Shown here: piece by piece, positions 13,685-21,091 of the stretch
Layout: every line of letters begins with the position of its first letter
Numbering within the stretch: position 1 is the first letter of the stretch
Source of the DNA: CAZKVU01 sp964556475
GTDB taxonomy: Bacteria > Patescibacteriota > Microgenomatia > UBA1406 > HO2-37-13b
Direction of reading: 5' to 3'
Assembly (NCBI GenBank): GCA_964556475.1
Contig: CAZKVU010000014.1
Location: 1 to 24,507, forward strand
DNA: 24,507 nucleotides
Notes under the pieces: model-generated
The model's input: the letters and a program-made list of their open reading frames with translations, nothing else
What the model was told of the DNA's origin: nothing
Databases searched by the model: none
Translations under genes and position numbers: made by a program

Positions 13685-13695
13685 ATCTAAGATTT

Positions 13696-13723
13696 AGAAT
13701 AGCACACTTTAAAGGAATGTCAA
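13696..13723 (-). promoter_or_regulatory. Candidate promoter of the Ig-like gene, very short leader
   Basis: On the minus strand: perfect -35 TTGACA (13718-13723, overlapping the tmk stop codon), 16 bases, -10 TATTCT (13696-13701), then 11 bases to the ATG at 13684. The leader would be only about 5 bases. Confidence 0.5.
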
Positions 13724-14394
13724 ATAAGCACATTGGAAACTGCCTTAATAATTCGGGCAGACACATCATCTGGAGTCCCATCAATGGGGATCGTAATCAT
13801 ATGACGTTTTTCGCCTTTTTGCTGTGAAAGCTCGATTGTTTTAAGGAAATACTCATTTCTCAGTCTATGTTTTTCCATAGATGCCTTGTCAAAAGGGATA
13901 ATCTCATCGTTTTTTTCACGCTCTGAAAGCGCTTGTGATTTTCGTTCATTGATAAGCTGAGCCATTTTATCTGGAGGAAAGAATAAGGTAATGCTAATAT
14001 TCGGGAAGAATGTCCCGACATATTTTTCTTCTAATTCAAAAATTTTTTCCATTGGTACTCCGCCCTCATACCCTTGATAGACTCTCGTTGCATCAAGATA
14101 GCGATCTAATATAATAACTTTCTTATCTCCTGTGTGTAAAAATGGTCGTAACACTTCATCAATATGAATTTTACGGGCTTCATTAAAAAGAACGGCCTGT
14201 TCATAAGGCGAAATCCCCTTTCGAAGCTTTTCAAAAATTTCCTTACGCATTTTTTCTCCTCGCGGTGATCCACCCGGTTCACGGCTTGTTTTCACTTCAT
14301 AGCCGAGCTGGGAAAAATAAGATTCAAGTGCGGGAACTGCTACCGATGTTTTTCCGGTAAATTCATCACCATCAACAGTTATGAAGTAATTCAT
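13720..14394 (-). CDS. tmk: Thymidylate kinase
   Basis: Phosphorylates dTMP to dTDP. It has 224 residues (family 200-215). P-loop GDEFTGKTS lies at residues 9-17 (usual G-x-E-G-x-GKT/S; here D-E-F-T). The base-binding segment is SREPGGSPRGEKMR, and the DRY motif is in IILDRYLDATRVYQG. A lid region follows around FPPDKMAQLINERKSQALSE. The C-terminal lid has charged residues but the usual R-x-x-x-x-R-x-E pattern is not clear-cut. An extended -10 (TGtTATTCT) stands 7 bases before the ATG, so besides read-through from the Clp-like gene it may have its own leaderless transcript. With thyA, dcd and folA a few kb away, the window holds most of the dTTP route. Confidence 0.93.
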   Translation of the reverse strand: MNYFITVDGDEFTGKTSVAVPALESYFSQLGYEVKTSREPGGSPRGEKMRKEIFEKLRKGISPYEQAVLFNEARKIHIDEVLRPFLHTGDKKVIILDRYLDATRVYQGYEGGVPMEKIFELEEKYVGTFFPNISITLFFPPDKMAQLINERKSQALSEREKNDEIIPFDKASMEKHRLRNEYFLKTIELSQQKGEKRHMITIPIDGTPDDVSARIIKAVSNVLI

Positions 14395-14401
14395 ACGACT
14401 T

Positions 14402-14410
14402 AGAATAACA
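14402..14410 (-). promoter_or_regulatory. Candidate extended -10 promoter of tmk, leaderless type
   Basis: TGtTATTCT on the minus strand (TG 14409-14410, hexamer 14402-14407), 7 bases before the tmk ATG at 14394. No good -35 is seen, which is acceptable for an extended -10 promoter. Confidence 0.45.
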
Positions 14411-14418
14411 TAACGTAA

Positions 14419-16653
14419 CTAAAAAGTGATAGATTGACCTGGGGTTGGATTTTGTAAGATTATTTGAGCAACTTTATCCTCTACTTGGTCACGGATTATT
14501 CGTTCCATATTTCGCGCACCAAACCGAGGATCATATCCCTGTTGGATAAGATTTGTGATAAAGGTTTCAGAAAAAGTGATGCCGATTCCATTTTGGGCCT
14601 GAATTTTTTCTTTCAACTCTGTTAATTTACTATGTGCAATTGCAACAATGGCGTCTTTTGTTAAAGGTTTATATACAACAACGCCATCAAATCTGTTTAG
14701 AAATTCTGGAGAATATATATGCTCCTTCACGAGATGATCGATGAGCTGATTCGATAAATCGCTAATCTGGTCAGGTTTCTGTTGCATGAAATCGTAGATG
14801 AAATTAGCACCTGCATTTGATGTCGCAATAATTATCAGGTTGTTACAGTCAACTTTCTTACCAAAGCCGTCGGTGTAATAACCTTCATCTAACATTGTCA
14901 GGAAGATGTTAAGTAAATCCTTGTCTGCCTTTTCAAGTTCGTCAAGCAACAGTGTGCCGTATTGTTGTTTTCTGATTGCTTCAGTAAGTAACCCAGGTTC
15001 ACCAGACTCCTGAGAACCGATCAGCTTTGTAATATCACCTTTTGATTGATACAACGACATATCAAAACGGATCAGGCTTTTAATATCGCCAAAGAATATT
15101 TCAGTAATTGCTTTGGCTGTAGCTGTTTTTCCTACACCTGTAGGACCTAAAAATAGAAATGAAGCAAGCGGTTTGTTGCGAGCTCCTACCATAACAAACG
15201 ACTTACGCAGCGCAGCGGAAAGCTTTTGTATAGCCTCCAATTGATGATAGATTTTCTTTTGAAGCTCTGCCTCGAGAGTTAGGAGTTTATCTTTCATAAC
15301 TGGTGTGACTTCTGTTGGCACATGTGTTTTTTGTTCAATAATAATACTGATAATGTGTGCGGTCACTGCATGAGCATCTTGATGATTCTTTACGTAAATA
15401 CATGCCTCATCAAGTAATGCGATTGCCTTTTCTGGTAATGGAATACTTGTTATAAATCGATCGGTAAGAAGCACTGTCTGCGTGAGCGCTTCATAGTTAA
15501 TTTTTACTCCGTGTTTTTTTTCCATATCAAGGGCAACATCAAGCAGAATGGTAAGTGCTTGATTTTTTGTTACTTCATTGATGTCAACTTTTTCGAAAAT
15601 CGAAGCGATTGCTTTATTGGTAAACACATATTTTTGATAGAGATATGGATTTGTGATGCCGATGAATTGCAGTGTCTCAAGCTGGGCATATTTTTGAATA
15701 ATATTGGAAAGATTGATCCTCTCATCTCCTTCTGAAATATATTGATCAAAGTTGTTGATAAAAAGGATAATATTACGGGCGTCTGATGCTTCCTTGAAGA
15801 GGTCTCCTAATATCTCCTCTCGTTTGACAAAATCAGGGGAAGATCCAAGGATTTTCTCCATGTTTAACTCAAGCACTCGTTTATAGACTAATGCCGTGTC
15901 ACTGCTCCCATCGAAAATAATTTTGGAAAGCGCCTCGACAATTGTGCGCTTCCCTACTCCTTCATCACCAACAAGTACAACATTAGCCTGGTTGCTTTTA
16001 GAAAGCACCTGTTGGATGCGCTGCAGCTCTTCTTTCCTACCTACGAGATGATGATAATGCGGCTTTTCCTTCGTTAGTTCGGAGCTAAATTGATCCAGCT
16101 TTGGGGTAAACCCGCTTGTTAAATCGCGGCCGAGTGGTGGCTGAGATTTAAGTTTGGTAAGTGACCACCATGGTCCCGCAACAACACCTGCATAATACAT
16201 TTCAAACCACTGCTCAACGTATTGTTGATTTGGTGCCTCAGTTAGATGTGTTTTCATAAATTCTTCTTTTGCCTTTTGTTTTTTTTGATCAGGTGTCGGT
16301 TGTGATGTGTAGAGTGCATAGCGGATAGGAATAAGCATAGCTTGAACAACAAAAATCCCCGGGACACTTATAACCAAAAAAAGCTGAATAATGATGTATG
16401 CGAAAATAAGTGCAGAGCGTATCGCAAAGCCCATAAACCTTGATACAAAATTGTCAGCCAGTCTTTGCCCGAATTCATTAAACGAGAATCCAGGTTTTGT
16501 TTTTTTTGTCGTAATATTTTTCCAAGGCTGGAAAAGTGTCTTCATTAAATTCTCAACAGAAAAGAAATACGGCAAAAAAATGAAGAAATTTGTCAACGCC
16601 GTAATGGTATCTTGTATTGTTCGTTGTGCATAAACCCCAAAAGTTTCGTGCAT
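14419..16653 (-). CDS. Membrane-anchored Clp-like double AAA+ ATPase with degenerate first ring
   Basis: A 744-residue protein with a Clp/Hsp100-type twin AAA+ core but no Clp_N domain. Instead, residues 1-180 form a membrane module: a hydrophobic stretch near 17-32 followed by the motif TLFQPWKN, then membrane spans at about 74-115. D1 has a Walker A GDEGVGKRT (229-237), but its Walker B is ILFINN (296-301) where Clp proteins have ILFIDE. The RRF arginine-finger region is replaced (NKAIASIFEKV), so D1 probably binds ATP without hydrolysing it. D2 is intact: GPTGVGKTA (503-511), TLLLDELEKAD (567-577), sensor 2 FGARNMER (711-718). The middle domain is minimal. No ClpP-docking GF/GL loop is visible after the SNAGA segment, so a ClpP partnership is doubtful. 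It may remodel or extract membrane proteins. It leads an operon with tmk and surface proteins. Confidence 0.88.
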   Translation of the reverse strand: MHETFGVYAQRTIQDTITALTNFFIFLPYFFSVENLMKTLFQPWKNITTKKTKPGFSFNEFGQRLADNFVSRFMGFAIRSALIFAYIIIQLFLVISVPGIFVVQAMLIPIRYALYTSQPTPDQKKQKAKEEFMKTHLTEAPNQQYVEQWFEMYYAGVVAGPWWSLTKLKSQPPLGRDLTSGFTPKLDQFSSELTKEKPHYHHLVGRKEELQRIQQVLSKSNQANVVLVGDEGVGKRTIVEALSKIIFDGSSDTALVYKRVLELNMEKILGSSPDFVKREEILGDLFKEASDARNIILFINNFDQYISEGDERINLSNIIQKYAQLETLQFIGITNPYLYQKYVFTNKAIASIFEKVDINEVTKNQALTILLDVALDMEKKHGVKINYEALTQTVLLTDRFITSIPLPEKAIALLDEACIYVKNHQDAHAVTAHIISIIIEQKTHVPTEVTPVMKDKLLTLEAELQKKIYHQLEAIQKLSAALRKSFVMVGARNKPLASFLFLGPTGVGKTATAKAITEIFFGDIKSLIRFDMSLYQSKGDITKLIGSQESGEPGLLTEAIRKQQYGTLLLDELEKADKDLLNIFLTMLDEGYYTDGFGKKVDCNNLIIIATSNAGANFIYDFMQQKPDQISDLSNQLIDHLVKEHIYSPEFLNRFDGVVVYKPLTKDAIVAIAHSKLTELKEKIQAQNGIGITFSETFITNLIQQGYDPRFGARNMERIIRDQVEDKVAQIILQNPTPGQSITF

Positions 16654-16659
16654 ATATGC

Positions 16660-16688
16660 AGTATACAGTATGACACAGTAAGTATGAA
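16660..16688 (-). promoter_or_regulatory. Promoter of the Clp-like gene, leaderless type
   Basis: On the minus strand: -35 TTCATA (16683-16688), 17 bases, -10 TATACT (16660-16665), then exactly 6 bases to the ATG at 16653. It is divergent from the promoter at 16699, the two -35 boxes being 10 bases apart. Confidence 0.6.
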
Positions 16689-16698
16689 GTAAGTGCTA

Positions 16699-16727
16699 TT
16701 GCACAACAAGGTAATCCATACTACAAT
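16699..16727 (+). promoter_or_regulatory. Promoter of the transporter/RibD-like gene pair
   Basis: -35 TTGCAC (16699-16704), 17 bases, -10 TACAAT (16722-16727). The predicted start near 16734 gives a ~90-base leader, long by the standard of this window. The leader contains the AT-only inverted repeat at 16779-16807. Confidence 0.65.
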
Positions 16728-16778
16728 TGCGTATATGAATGATCGAACAGACCTTTACAACAATTTCTCTCCTCATCG

Positions 16779-16807
16779 TTAATAATAACGGCAAATATTA
16801 TTATTAA
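16779..16807 (+). repeat. AT-only inverted repeat in the leader of the transporter gene
   Basis: TTAATAATAA (16779-16788) and TTATTATTAA (16798-16807) are perfectly complementary with a 9-base loop, ending 17 bases before the ATG. There is no T run after it, so it is not a standard terminator. It could be an operator or a weak hairpin hiding the start. AT-rich inverted repeats of this size can also occur by chance. Confidence 0.4.
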
Positions 16808-16824
16808 TTATTACTTTTACATTC

Positions 16825-17499
16825 ATGTTTCAATTATTCAAAGCATCAAAAGATAAGATTTACAAGTTTGATTTACTTGTTGGCATTTATATTTTCTGTG
16901 TTGTAGCGGCAGAATTGATGGGTGCAAAAACATTTTATATAACTACAATTGGTAGTTATAAACTTAATGCGAGTGTTGCAATTTTTCTTATCCCCTTCAT
17001 TTTTACTGTTAACGATATGATTGTTGAGGTGTATGGAAAAGAACGTGCCCGAAGTGTTGTCAGGACTGGGTTAATTACCATTCTTTTGGTCATGGTTTTT
17101 GCTGCGATAACAACCTCTTTGCCTGCTTCATATCGATTTGCCAATAGCGAGACTGCATATGATTCAGTCTTTCATAAATCAATTCGTATTTCTGCTGCAA
17201 GTTTAGCGGCATTCACGATTTCTGAGTTTCTAGATATTTTAATTTTCGTTCACATAAGAAGTAGACTCGGCAAATCGAAACTGTGGCTTCGTAACAATGT
17301 TTCAAATATTGTTGCTCAGTTGCTCGATACTATTTTATTTATGACTCTTGCCTTTTACAGCTTTAGCACACCGCTGAGCGGTAATGTTCAATTCTTATCA
17401 TCAATCATAATTCCTTACTGGCTTGTAAAATGTTTTATGTCAGTGATTGAAACGCCACTTCTGTATGTCGGAATTCGGTGGTTGAAGGATGAGAAGTAG
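16825..17499 (+). CDS. Queuosine-precursor transporter, YhhQ/QPTR family
   Basis: A 224-residue inner-membrane protein with about six hydrophobic spans. The family pattern is clear: AAELMGAKTFY in the first span, VNDMIVEVYGKERARSVV after the second, and NVSNIVAQLLDTILFMTLAF with the conserved Asn and Gln-x-x-Asp near the end. YhhQ proteins take up 7-deazaguanine precursors (preQ0/preQ1) for making queuosine in tRNA anticodons. No que genes or tgt are visible here, so the cell would rely on enzymes elsewhere. It has its own promoter, and its stop TAG is 6 bases before the ATG of the next gene. The ATG at 16825 has no clear Shine-Dalgarno sequence. Confidence 0.85.
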   Translation: MFQLFKASKDKIYKFDLLVGIYIFCVVAAELMGAKTFYITTIGSYKLNASVAIFLIPFIFTVNDMIVEVYGKERARSVVRTGLITILLVMVFAAITTSLPASYRFANSETAYDSVFHKSIRISAASLAAFTISEFLDILIFVHIRSRLGKSKLWLRNNVSNIVAQLLDTILFMTLAFYSFSTPLSGNVQFLSSIIIPYWLVKCFMSVIETPLLYVGIRWLKDEK

Positions 17500-17505
17500 T
17501 TGATT

Positions 17506-18033
17506 ATGAAAGTCACGGCAATCGCCGTTATGAGCATTGACGGCAAAATAACACGATGGAATGAAGATGATATTCATCAATGGTCGTCAGAGGAGGACTT
17601 CCAACACTTTCTTTCACATAGAGATAAGGCCGATGCAGTTATCATGGGTAGAAAGATGTTTGATCTGCTCAGGGAAACGGTTCAACTGAATATTAAGGCA
17701 TGTCGTTTTGTAATGACAAAAGATCGAGCTCGTCTTCTCGATAAAGATGTTCCAGGAAAGCTTGAGTTTACCGAATCTACTCCACGCCAGCTCCTCGACG
17801 AATGTAAGGAACGTTCGTATCAAGATGTTTTGCTGGTTGGAGGCAGTCAGATATTTTCAGCATTTGCAAAGGAAGGCCTTATTGATGAATTTTTGATTAC
17901 CATCGAGCCGAGAATATTTGGTGATGGTCATTCACTTGTTGAGGGCCAATTTGATCTTTCGCTTTCATTAGTGAGTACAAAGCAGCTCAATGACCACGGA
18001 GCACTTTTACTTCATTATGCCATGAAGAAATAA
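17506..18033 (+). CDS. RibD C-terminal/dihydrofolate reductase-like protein
   Basis: A 175-residue DHFR-fold protein from the ATG at 17506, preferred over a TTG at 17500. The opening VTAIAVMSIDGKITR is the family hallmark, followed by ADAVIMGRKMFD (NADPH-binding side, MGR) and VLLVGGSQIFSAFAKEGLID with the GG-x-x-I/L motif. RibD_C proteins reduce a riboflavin-pathway pyrimidine, and others of this fold have unassigned reductase roles. Without a deaminase domain or other rib genes nearby, the substrate is open. It ends 5 bases from the convergent true folA, so two DHFR-fold genes face each other. It is very probably cotranscribed with the transporter. Confidence 0.85.
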   Translation: MKVTAIAVMSIDGKITRWNEDDIHQWSSEEDFQHFLSHRDKADAVIMGRKMFDLLRETVQLNIKACRFVMTKDRARLLDKDVPGKLEFTESTPRQLLDECKERSYQDVLLVGGSQIFSAFAKEGLIDEFLITIEPRIFGDGHSLVEGQFDLSLSLVSTKQLNDHGALLLHYAMKK

Positions 18034-18038
18034 TTTTT

Positions 18039-18563
18039 TTATTCGTTAGGCGTTGGCTTTTCCAGTGTTATCCATGTGAAATTAATTCCCTTTTCTGTTT
18101 GTTCTTCTGTCGAAAGAATTCGAGTAAATTCTGAATAGTCAGGAAAAAAAGTATCTGCATGATAATCACCTTCAACGATGGTGAGATATAATCTATCGAG
18201 TTGACTAAAAACCTCTTGAAAAATTTGTGCCCCTCCTATAACGAATAATTCATCTGCCTCTGTGCTGAGTTTTTCAATAGCTTCGTGCGGGGATGAAAAA
18301 ATTTGTGCATTATTTCTGCTTGGGGTATAGGTCATGTCATGGGTTATCACCGCGTATAACTTTGCAGGCATTTGCTTTCCGCTCTTGTCGTAATAGTAAA
18401 CCATCGAATCATAACTTTTTCGTCCCAGGATAGCAATCTTTCCTTGTGTAAGGTTTCTCAAGCGTATAAGGTCAGACTTCAGATGCCATGGAATGAGATT
18501 GGCTTTCCCAATACCTCTTTTCTCGTCCATTGCAGCGATAGCACTAATTAAGGTCTTTTTCAT
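18039..18563 (-). CDS. folA: Dihydrofolate reductase
   Basis: Reduces dihydrofolate to tetrahydrofolate with NADPH, recycling the folate oxidised by thymidylate synthase. It has 174 residues (family ~160-165). Key segments: ISAIAAMDEKRGIGKANLIP with the W of IPWHLKSDLIRLR and the substrate-binding acidic residue Asp31, IAILGRKSYDSM in place of the usual MGRKTYES, and DELFVIGGAQIFQEVF (the GG loop binding NADPH). The C-terminal strand ends FTWITLEK. Its start overlaps the end of the upstream gene by 20 bases, so translation is coupled. It is the last gene of the thyA operon and converges on the RibD-like gene. Confidence 0.95.
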   Translation of the reverse strand: MKKTLISAIAAMDEKRGIGKANLIPWHLKSDLIRLRNLTQGKIAILGRKSYDSMVYYYDKSGKQMPAKLYAVITHDMTYTPSRNNAQIFSSPHEAIEKLSTEADELFVIGGAQIFQEVFSQLDRLYLTIVEGDYHADTFFPDYSEFTRILSTEEQTEKGINFTWITLEKPTPNE

Positions 18564-18951
18564 GCGTATTTACAAGGCCAAGTAGGATGACTTTTATCAT
18601 GTCAATCATATCTTCCTCGGTTTCATAATCGTATAATTTATGCGTGATGCGCTTAAGGGCAGGAGATATATAACTGTCTTCTAAATAAATACATTCAATA
18701 GGAACCCCATATGAATGTGCCCATGCCAATTCAATTCCTTGACCTGTTGAAGGATACGATGTTTCTGCAATAATCAGATCTATTTCACCGCGCTCGAGCG
18801 CTCCTTGTACATCAAAAATTTCTTCTGAGTTTTCGAGGTTATCATGCGGGAAAATAATGTCAAATTCCTGCGTAATCCCCGACTCTTTTAGAGGTTTGTA
18901 CAGTTTATTTTTGTAATCGTAATGAGTCGAATGACTGATGTATATATTCAT
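18544..18951 (-). CDS. Nucleoside 2-deoxyribosyltransferase-like protein
   Basis: A 135-residue alpha/beta protein. The N-terminal strand MNIYISHSTHYDYKNKLYKP and the central block LIIAETSYPSTGQGIELAWA followed by GVPIECIYLE are the pattern of NDT/RCL-like enzymes, where the Glu in AE-x-S and the STG-x-GIE loop bind the nucleotide sugar and 5' phosphate. Members exchange or release bases from deoxynucleosides or dNMPs. The exact activity here is unproven, and similar proteins are often annotated as hypothetical. It lies between thyA (4-base overlap) and folA (20-base overlap), which argues for a role in deoxynucleotide metabolism. Confidence 0.7.
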   Translation of the reverse strand: MNIYISHSTHYDYKNKLYKPLKESGITQEFDIIFPHDNLENSEEIFDVQGALERGEIDLIIAETSYPSTGQGIELAWAHSYGVPIECIYLEDSYISPALKRITHKLYDYETEEDMIDMIKVILLGLVNTHEKDLN

Positions 18952-19925
18952 TTTTTCTTCTGTGGTGATTTTTTTTCAAAAAAGCCTCCTGAAACACTTA
19001 ACTGACCCTTAATCATGGGGTGAGGATCGTAATTTTCAAGATGAATTTTATCCGGAGTAAAATCATCGATAGTTTTTAATGTAGGCTCTATGCGAATTGT
19101 TGGTAAGGGTTTTGGTTTTCTGGAAAGCTGTTCCTTAACTGCGTCCATATGATTCGCATAAATATGAGCATCTCCGAATGTATGGACAAATTCGCCCGGT
19201 TCATACCCAAGAATTTGTGCAAGAATGAGTGTTAAAAGTGCATAGCTTGCTATATTAAACGGTACACCCAGAAATAGATCAGCGCTACGCTGATAAAGCT
19301 GTACATTGAGTCTGTTATCTTTGATGCTTACCTGATACATGTTGTGACAAATTGGAAACCACGATGTATCTCGACGATCGGCCATGGTGTATAAATATTC
19401 AGGATTCCAGGACGATACAATGGCATTTCGTGCATACGGATCATCGGTAAGCTCCTTAATAACCCACGAAACCTGATCTACTGTTTTGTTTCGTTTAGTA
19501 GGCCATCTTCGCCACAATTCACCATATATTCTTGGCAAGTTTCCATGTTTTTTTGCGAATTTTTCATCATCTGCAATTTTTTGAATAAATTCTTCTTTTG
19601 AAAGAGGAGGCATTTTTTTTGTTTTAACAAGGTTATTATAGATTTTGTATGGGTAATCGTCCCAGATGTGTACATTATTATCAACAAGGTACTTTATATT
19701 TGATTGTCCTGATGCGAACCAATAGAGTTCATGTAAAACACCCTTCCAATAGACTTTTTTTGTAGTAAGAAGAGGAAATCCCTGAGAAAGATCATATCTT
19801 GTTTGTCTGCCGAATACGCTGTATGAAGTATCCCCTGTCCCTCGGTCTACATTTTTAACGCCATTTTCATAGACGTCTTTAAGTACATCGAGATATGCGT
19901 ATTCCGGGTGCCGTGCTTTTGACAT
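18948..19925 (-). CDS. thyA: Thymidylate synthase (ThyA)
   Basis: Converts dUMP and methylene-tetrahydrofolate to dTMP and dihydrofolate. It has 325 residues from the ATG at 19925 (E. coli 264, L. casei 316). The insert near residues 100-145 (around KTKKMPPLSKEEFIQKIADD) explains the extra length. Diagnostic parts: DRGTGDTSYSVFGRQTRYDL (phosphate-binding Arg), LLTTKKVYWKGVLHELYWF, the nucleophile Cys193 in SWFPICHNMYQV, YQRSADLFLGVPFNIASYALL, and HTFGDAHIYANH with the dUMP-sugar contacts. An ATG three codons upstream (19934) is possible, but TAGAAT overlaps it and lies 7 bases before 19925, which fits the leaderless pattern and favours 19925. It heads the thyA-NDT-folA operon. Confidence 0.96.
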   Translation of the reverse strand: MSKARHPEYAYLDVLKDVYENGVKNVDRGTGDTSYSVFGRQTRYDLSQGFPLLTTKKVYWKGVLHELYWFASGQSNIKYLVDNNVHIWDDYPYKIYNNLVKTKKMPPLSKEEFIQKIADDEKFAKKHGNLPRIYGELWRRWPTKRNKTVDQVSWVIKELTDDPYARNAIVSSWNPEYLYTMADRRDTSWFPICHNMYQVSIKDNRLNVQLYQRSADLFLGVPFNIASYALLTLILAQILGYEPGEFVHTFGDAHIYANHMDAVKEQLSRKPKPLPTIRIEPTLKTIDDFTPDKIHLENYDPHPMIKGQLSVSGGFFEKKSPQKKK

Positions 19926-19932
19926 TGAGTGC

Positions 19933-19961
19933 ATTCTAAAATATTTTTAAAGTGAGCGCAA
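19933..19961 (-). promoter_or_regulatory. Promoter of thyA, leaderless type
   Basis: On the minus strand: -35 TTGCGC (19956-19961), 17 bases, -10 TAGAAT (19933-19938), then 7 bases to the ATG at 19925. This placement decides the thyA start codon. Confidence 0.55.
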
Positions 19962-19972
19962 TACCGGATTTC

Positions 19973-20515
19973 TTATACTTGCACTTCTCTCTTTTCCGTA
20001 GTGACTCGACCGCCCTGCCATTGTCCTCTATATGATGATCCCCCACCATCAACCCACAAGAATTGGATATGTGCAAAGCGTGCACCCAATTCTATGACAA
20101 CAGGAAGTGGACCAGCGTTGAATGCCCCGAACGTCAGTGAACCTTTATACCCGGGCTGAACAGCGCCTGTTCGAACTATCAGACCGCTCCGGAAGGTCGT
20201 TGTACGCGGTTTAACCTGAGCAACAATATCATCGGGTAGGTTTACTTCTTCAAGTGTTTGCAGTAAGTAAAATTCACCAGGCTTAATTTTTATCTCCTGT
20301 TTTAGATTTTTTTTGTATGTATAGAGTGTTTCGATCGTTGGTGTCTCACGTTCGGTAATTCCAAGATATGCAGCACCTCCGGAAATTTTATGGACTGCAC
20401 CGAGTCGAAGGTCAAAACCTGCTCCCTCAGGATTTTCCAACTCTCTTTTATCTAAATTTGTTACAAGATTTTCAGATTTAACAAGTTCGAGTAGTTTTTT
20501 TGGTCCTAATACCAT
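19973..20515 (-). CDS. dCTP deaminase/dUTPase-fold paralogue lacking the catalytic Glu
   Basis: A 180-residue protein of the trimeric dUTPase/dCTP deaminase fold, starting at MVLGPKKLLEL (ATG 20515). An upstream in-frame ATG at 20662 would overlap dcd by ~145 bases and is unlikely. Family parts: GAGFDLRLGAVHKI, FYLLQTLEEVNLPDDIVAQV, the RTTTFRSGL loop (RSS-x-x-x-G in Dcd), AVQPGYKGSLTFGAFN, and a C-terminal SSYRGQWQGGR. Where dCTP deaminases have LEL with the catalytic Glu, this has FGA (Gly130), and the dUTPase Asp position is Gln. It starts 1 base after the dcd stop. It could be a dUTPase variant, a regulatory partner of Dcd in a mixed trimer, or an enzyme with a shifted active site. Confidence 0.8.
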   Translation of the reverse strand: MVLGPKKLLELVKSENLVTNLDKRELENPEGAGFDLRLGAVHKISGGAAYLGITERETPTIETLYTYKKNLKQEIKIKPGEFYLLQTLEEVNLPDDIVAQVKPRTTTFRSGLIVRTGAVQPGYKGSLTFGAFNAGPLPVVIELGARFAHIQFLWVDGGGSSYRGQWQGGRVTTEKREVQV

Positions 20516-20516
20516 A

Positions 20517-21083
20517 TTATTTTTCGGTTTTAATTTTTGACGCGACAGTCCCCTTTTGGTTTTTATATAAGGAATTTTTGTCTTTGTAGTATGGCTTTGA
20601 CGTTGGTGATGATAATTGTTCAAAAGAGAATGAACAAATACGCATTCCAGGATAAAGTGCAACAGGAAGGCGCGAGATGTTGCTTAATTCTAAAACAGCA
20701 TTCCCCTTCCATCCTGGTTGAAAAATTGATGCAGTTGCATGAACGATTACGCCCAATCTTCCTAAAGATGATCGGCCTTCCATTCGACCGACAATGTCAT
20801 CGGCAATTTCTAGCCATTCGATAGTAGATGCTAATACCAATTCGCCTGGCTGGACGATAAACGAGCCGCCGTTTTTAACAGTGATTTCACGGGTTAACTC
20901 ATCAGGAATTTTTTTACCAAGATCAACAAATGGGATTGATGAGTGTTCAAAAACACGGAAGTTGTTAGAGAGTCGAAAATCTATACTGCATGGGCCTAAT
21001 TGGAGATCATAATCAGGCGTAGGTTTAATAACAATTCGCTTTGCTGTAATTTCTTTTTTTATGTCAACGTCAGACAAGATCAT
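20517..21083 (-). CDS. dcd: dCTP deaminase
   Basis: Deaminates dCTP to dUTP (some members also cleave it to dUMP), feeding thymidylate synthase. It has 188 residues from the ATG at 21083; a GTG at 21089 is an alternative two codons upstream. Motifs: LQLGPCSIDFRLSNNFRVF, the phosphate-binding GRSSLGRLGV, HATASIFQPGWKGNAVLEL with catalytic Glu132, and LPVALYPGMRICSFSFEQL. The C-terminus (KPYYKDKNSLYKNQKGT) is less conserved than usual. A promoter lies 8 bases upstream of the ATG, divergent from the tRNA-Ile promoter. It is followed by the catalytic-Glu-less paralogue with a 1-base gap. Confidence 0.93.
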   Translation of the reverse strand: MILSDVDIKKEITAKRIVIKPTPDYDLQLGPCSIDFRLSNNFRVFEHSSIPFVDLGKKIPDELTREITVKNGGSFIVQPGELVLASTIEWLEIADDIVGRMEGRSSLGRLGVIVHATASIFQPGWKGNAVLELSNISRLPVALYPGMRICSFSFEQLSSPTSKPYYKDKNSLYKNQKGTVASKIKTEK

Positions 21084-21091
21084 TGGCACAT

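Noticed and set aside
16734..16824. preQ1 riboswitch ahead of the queuosine-precursor transporter
   Set aside because: I looked for the compact preQ1 aptamer pattern (short GC stem, C-rich loop, A-rich tail overlapping the ribosome site) and found only an AT-only repeat.
18034..18060. Bidirectional terminator between the two DHFR-fold genes
   Set aside because: There is a run of T but no hairpin that I can pair on either strand.
20516..20662. Longer start for the second dcd-like gene
   Set aside because: It would read out of frame through the 3' end of dcd; MVLGPKKLLEL at 20515 is a sound start 1 base after the dcd stop.
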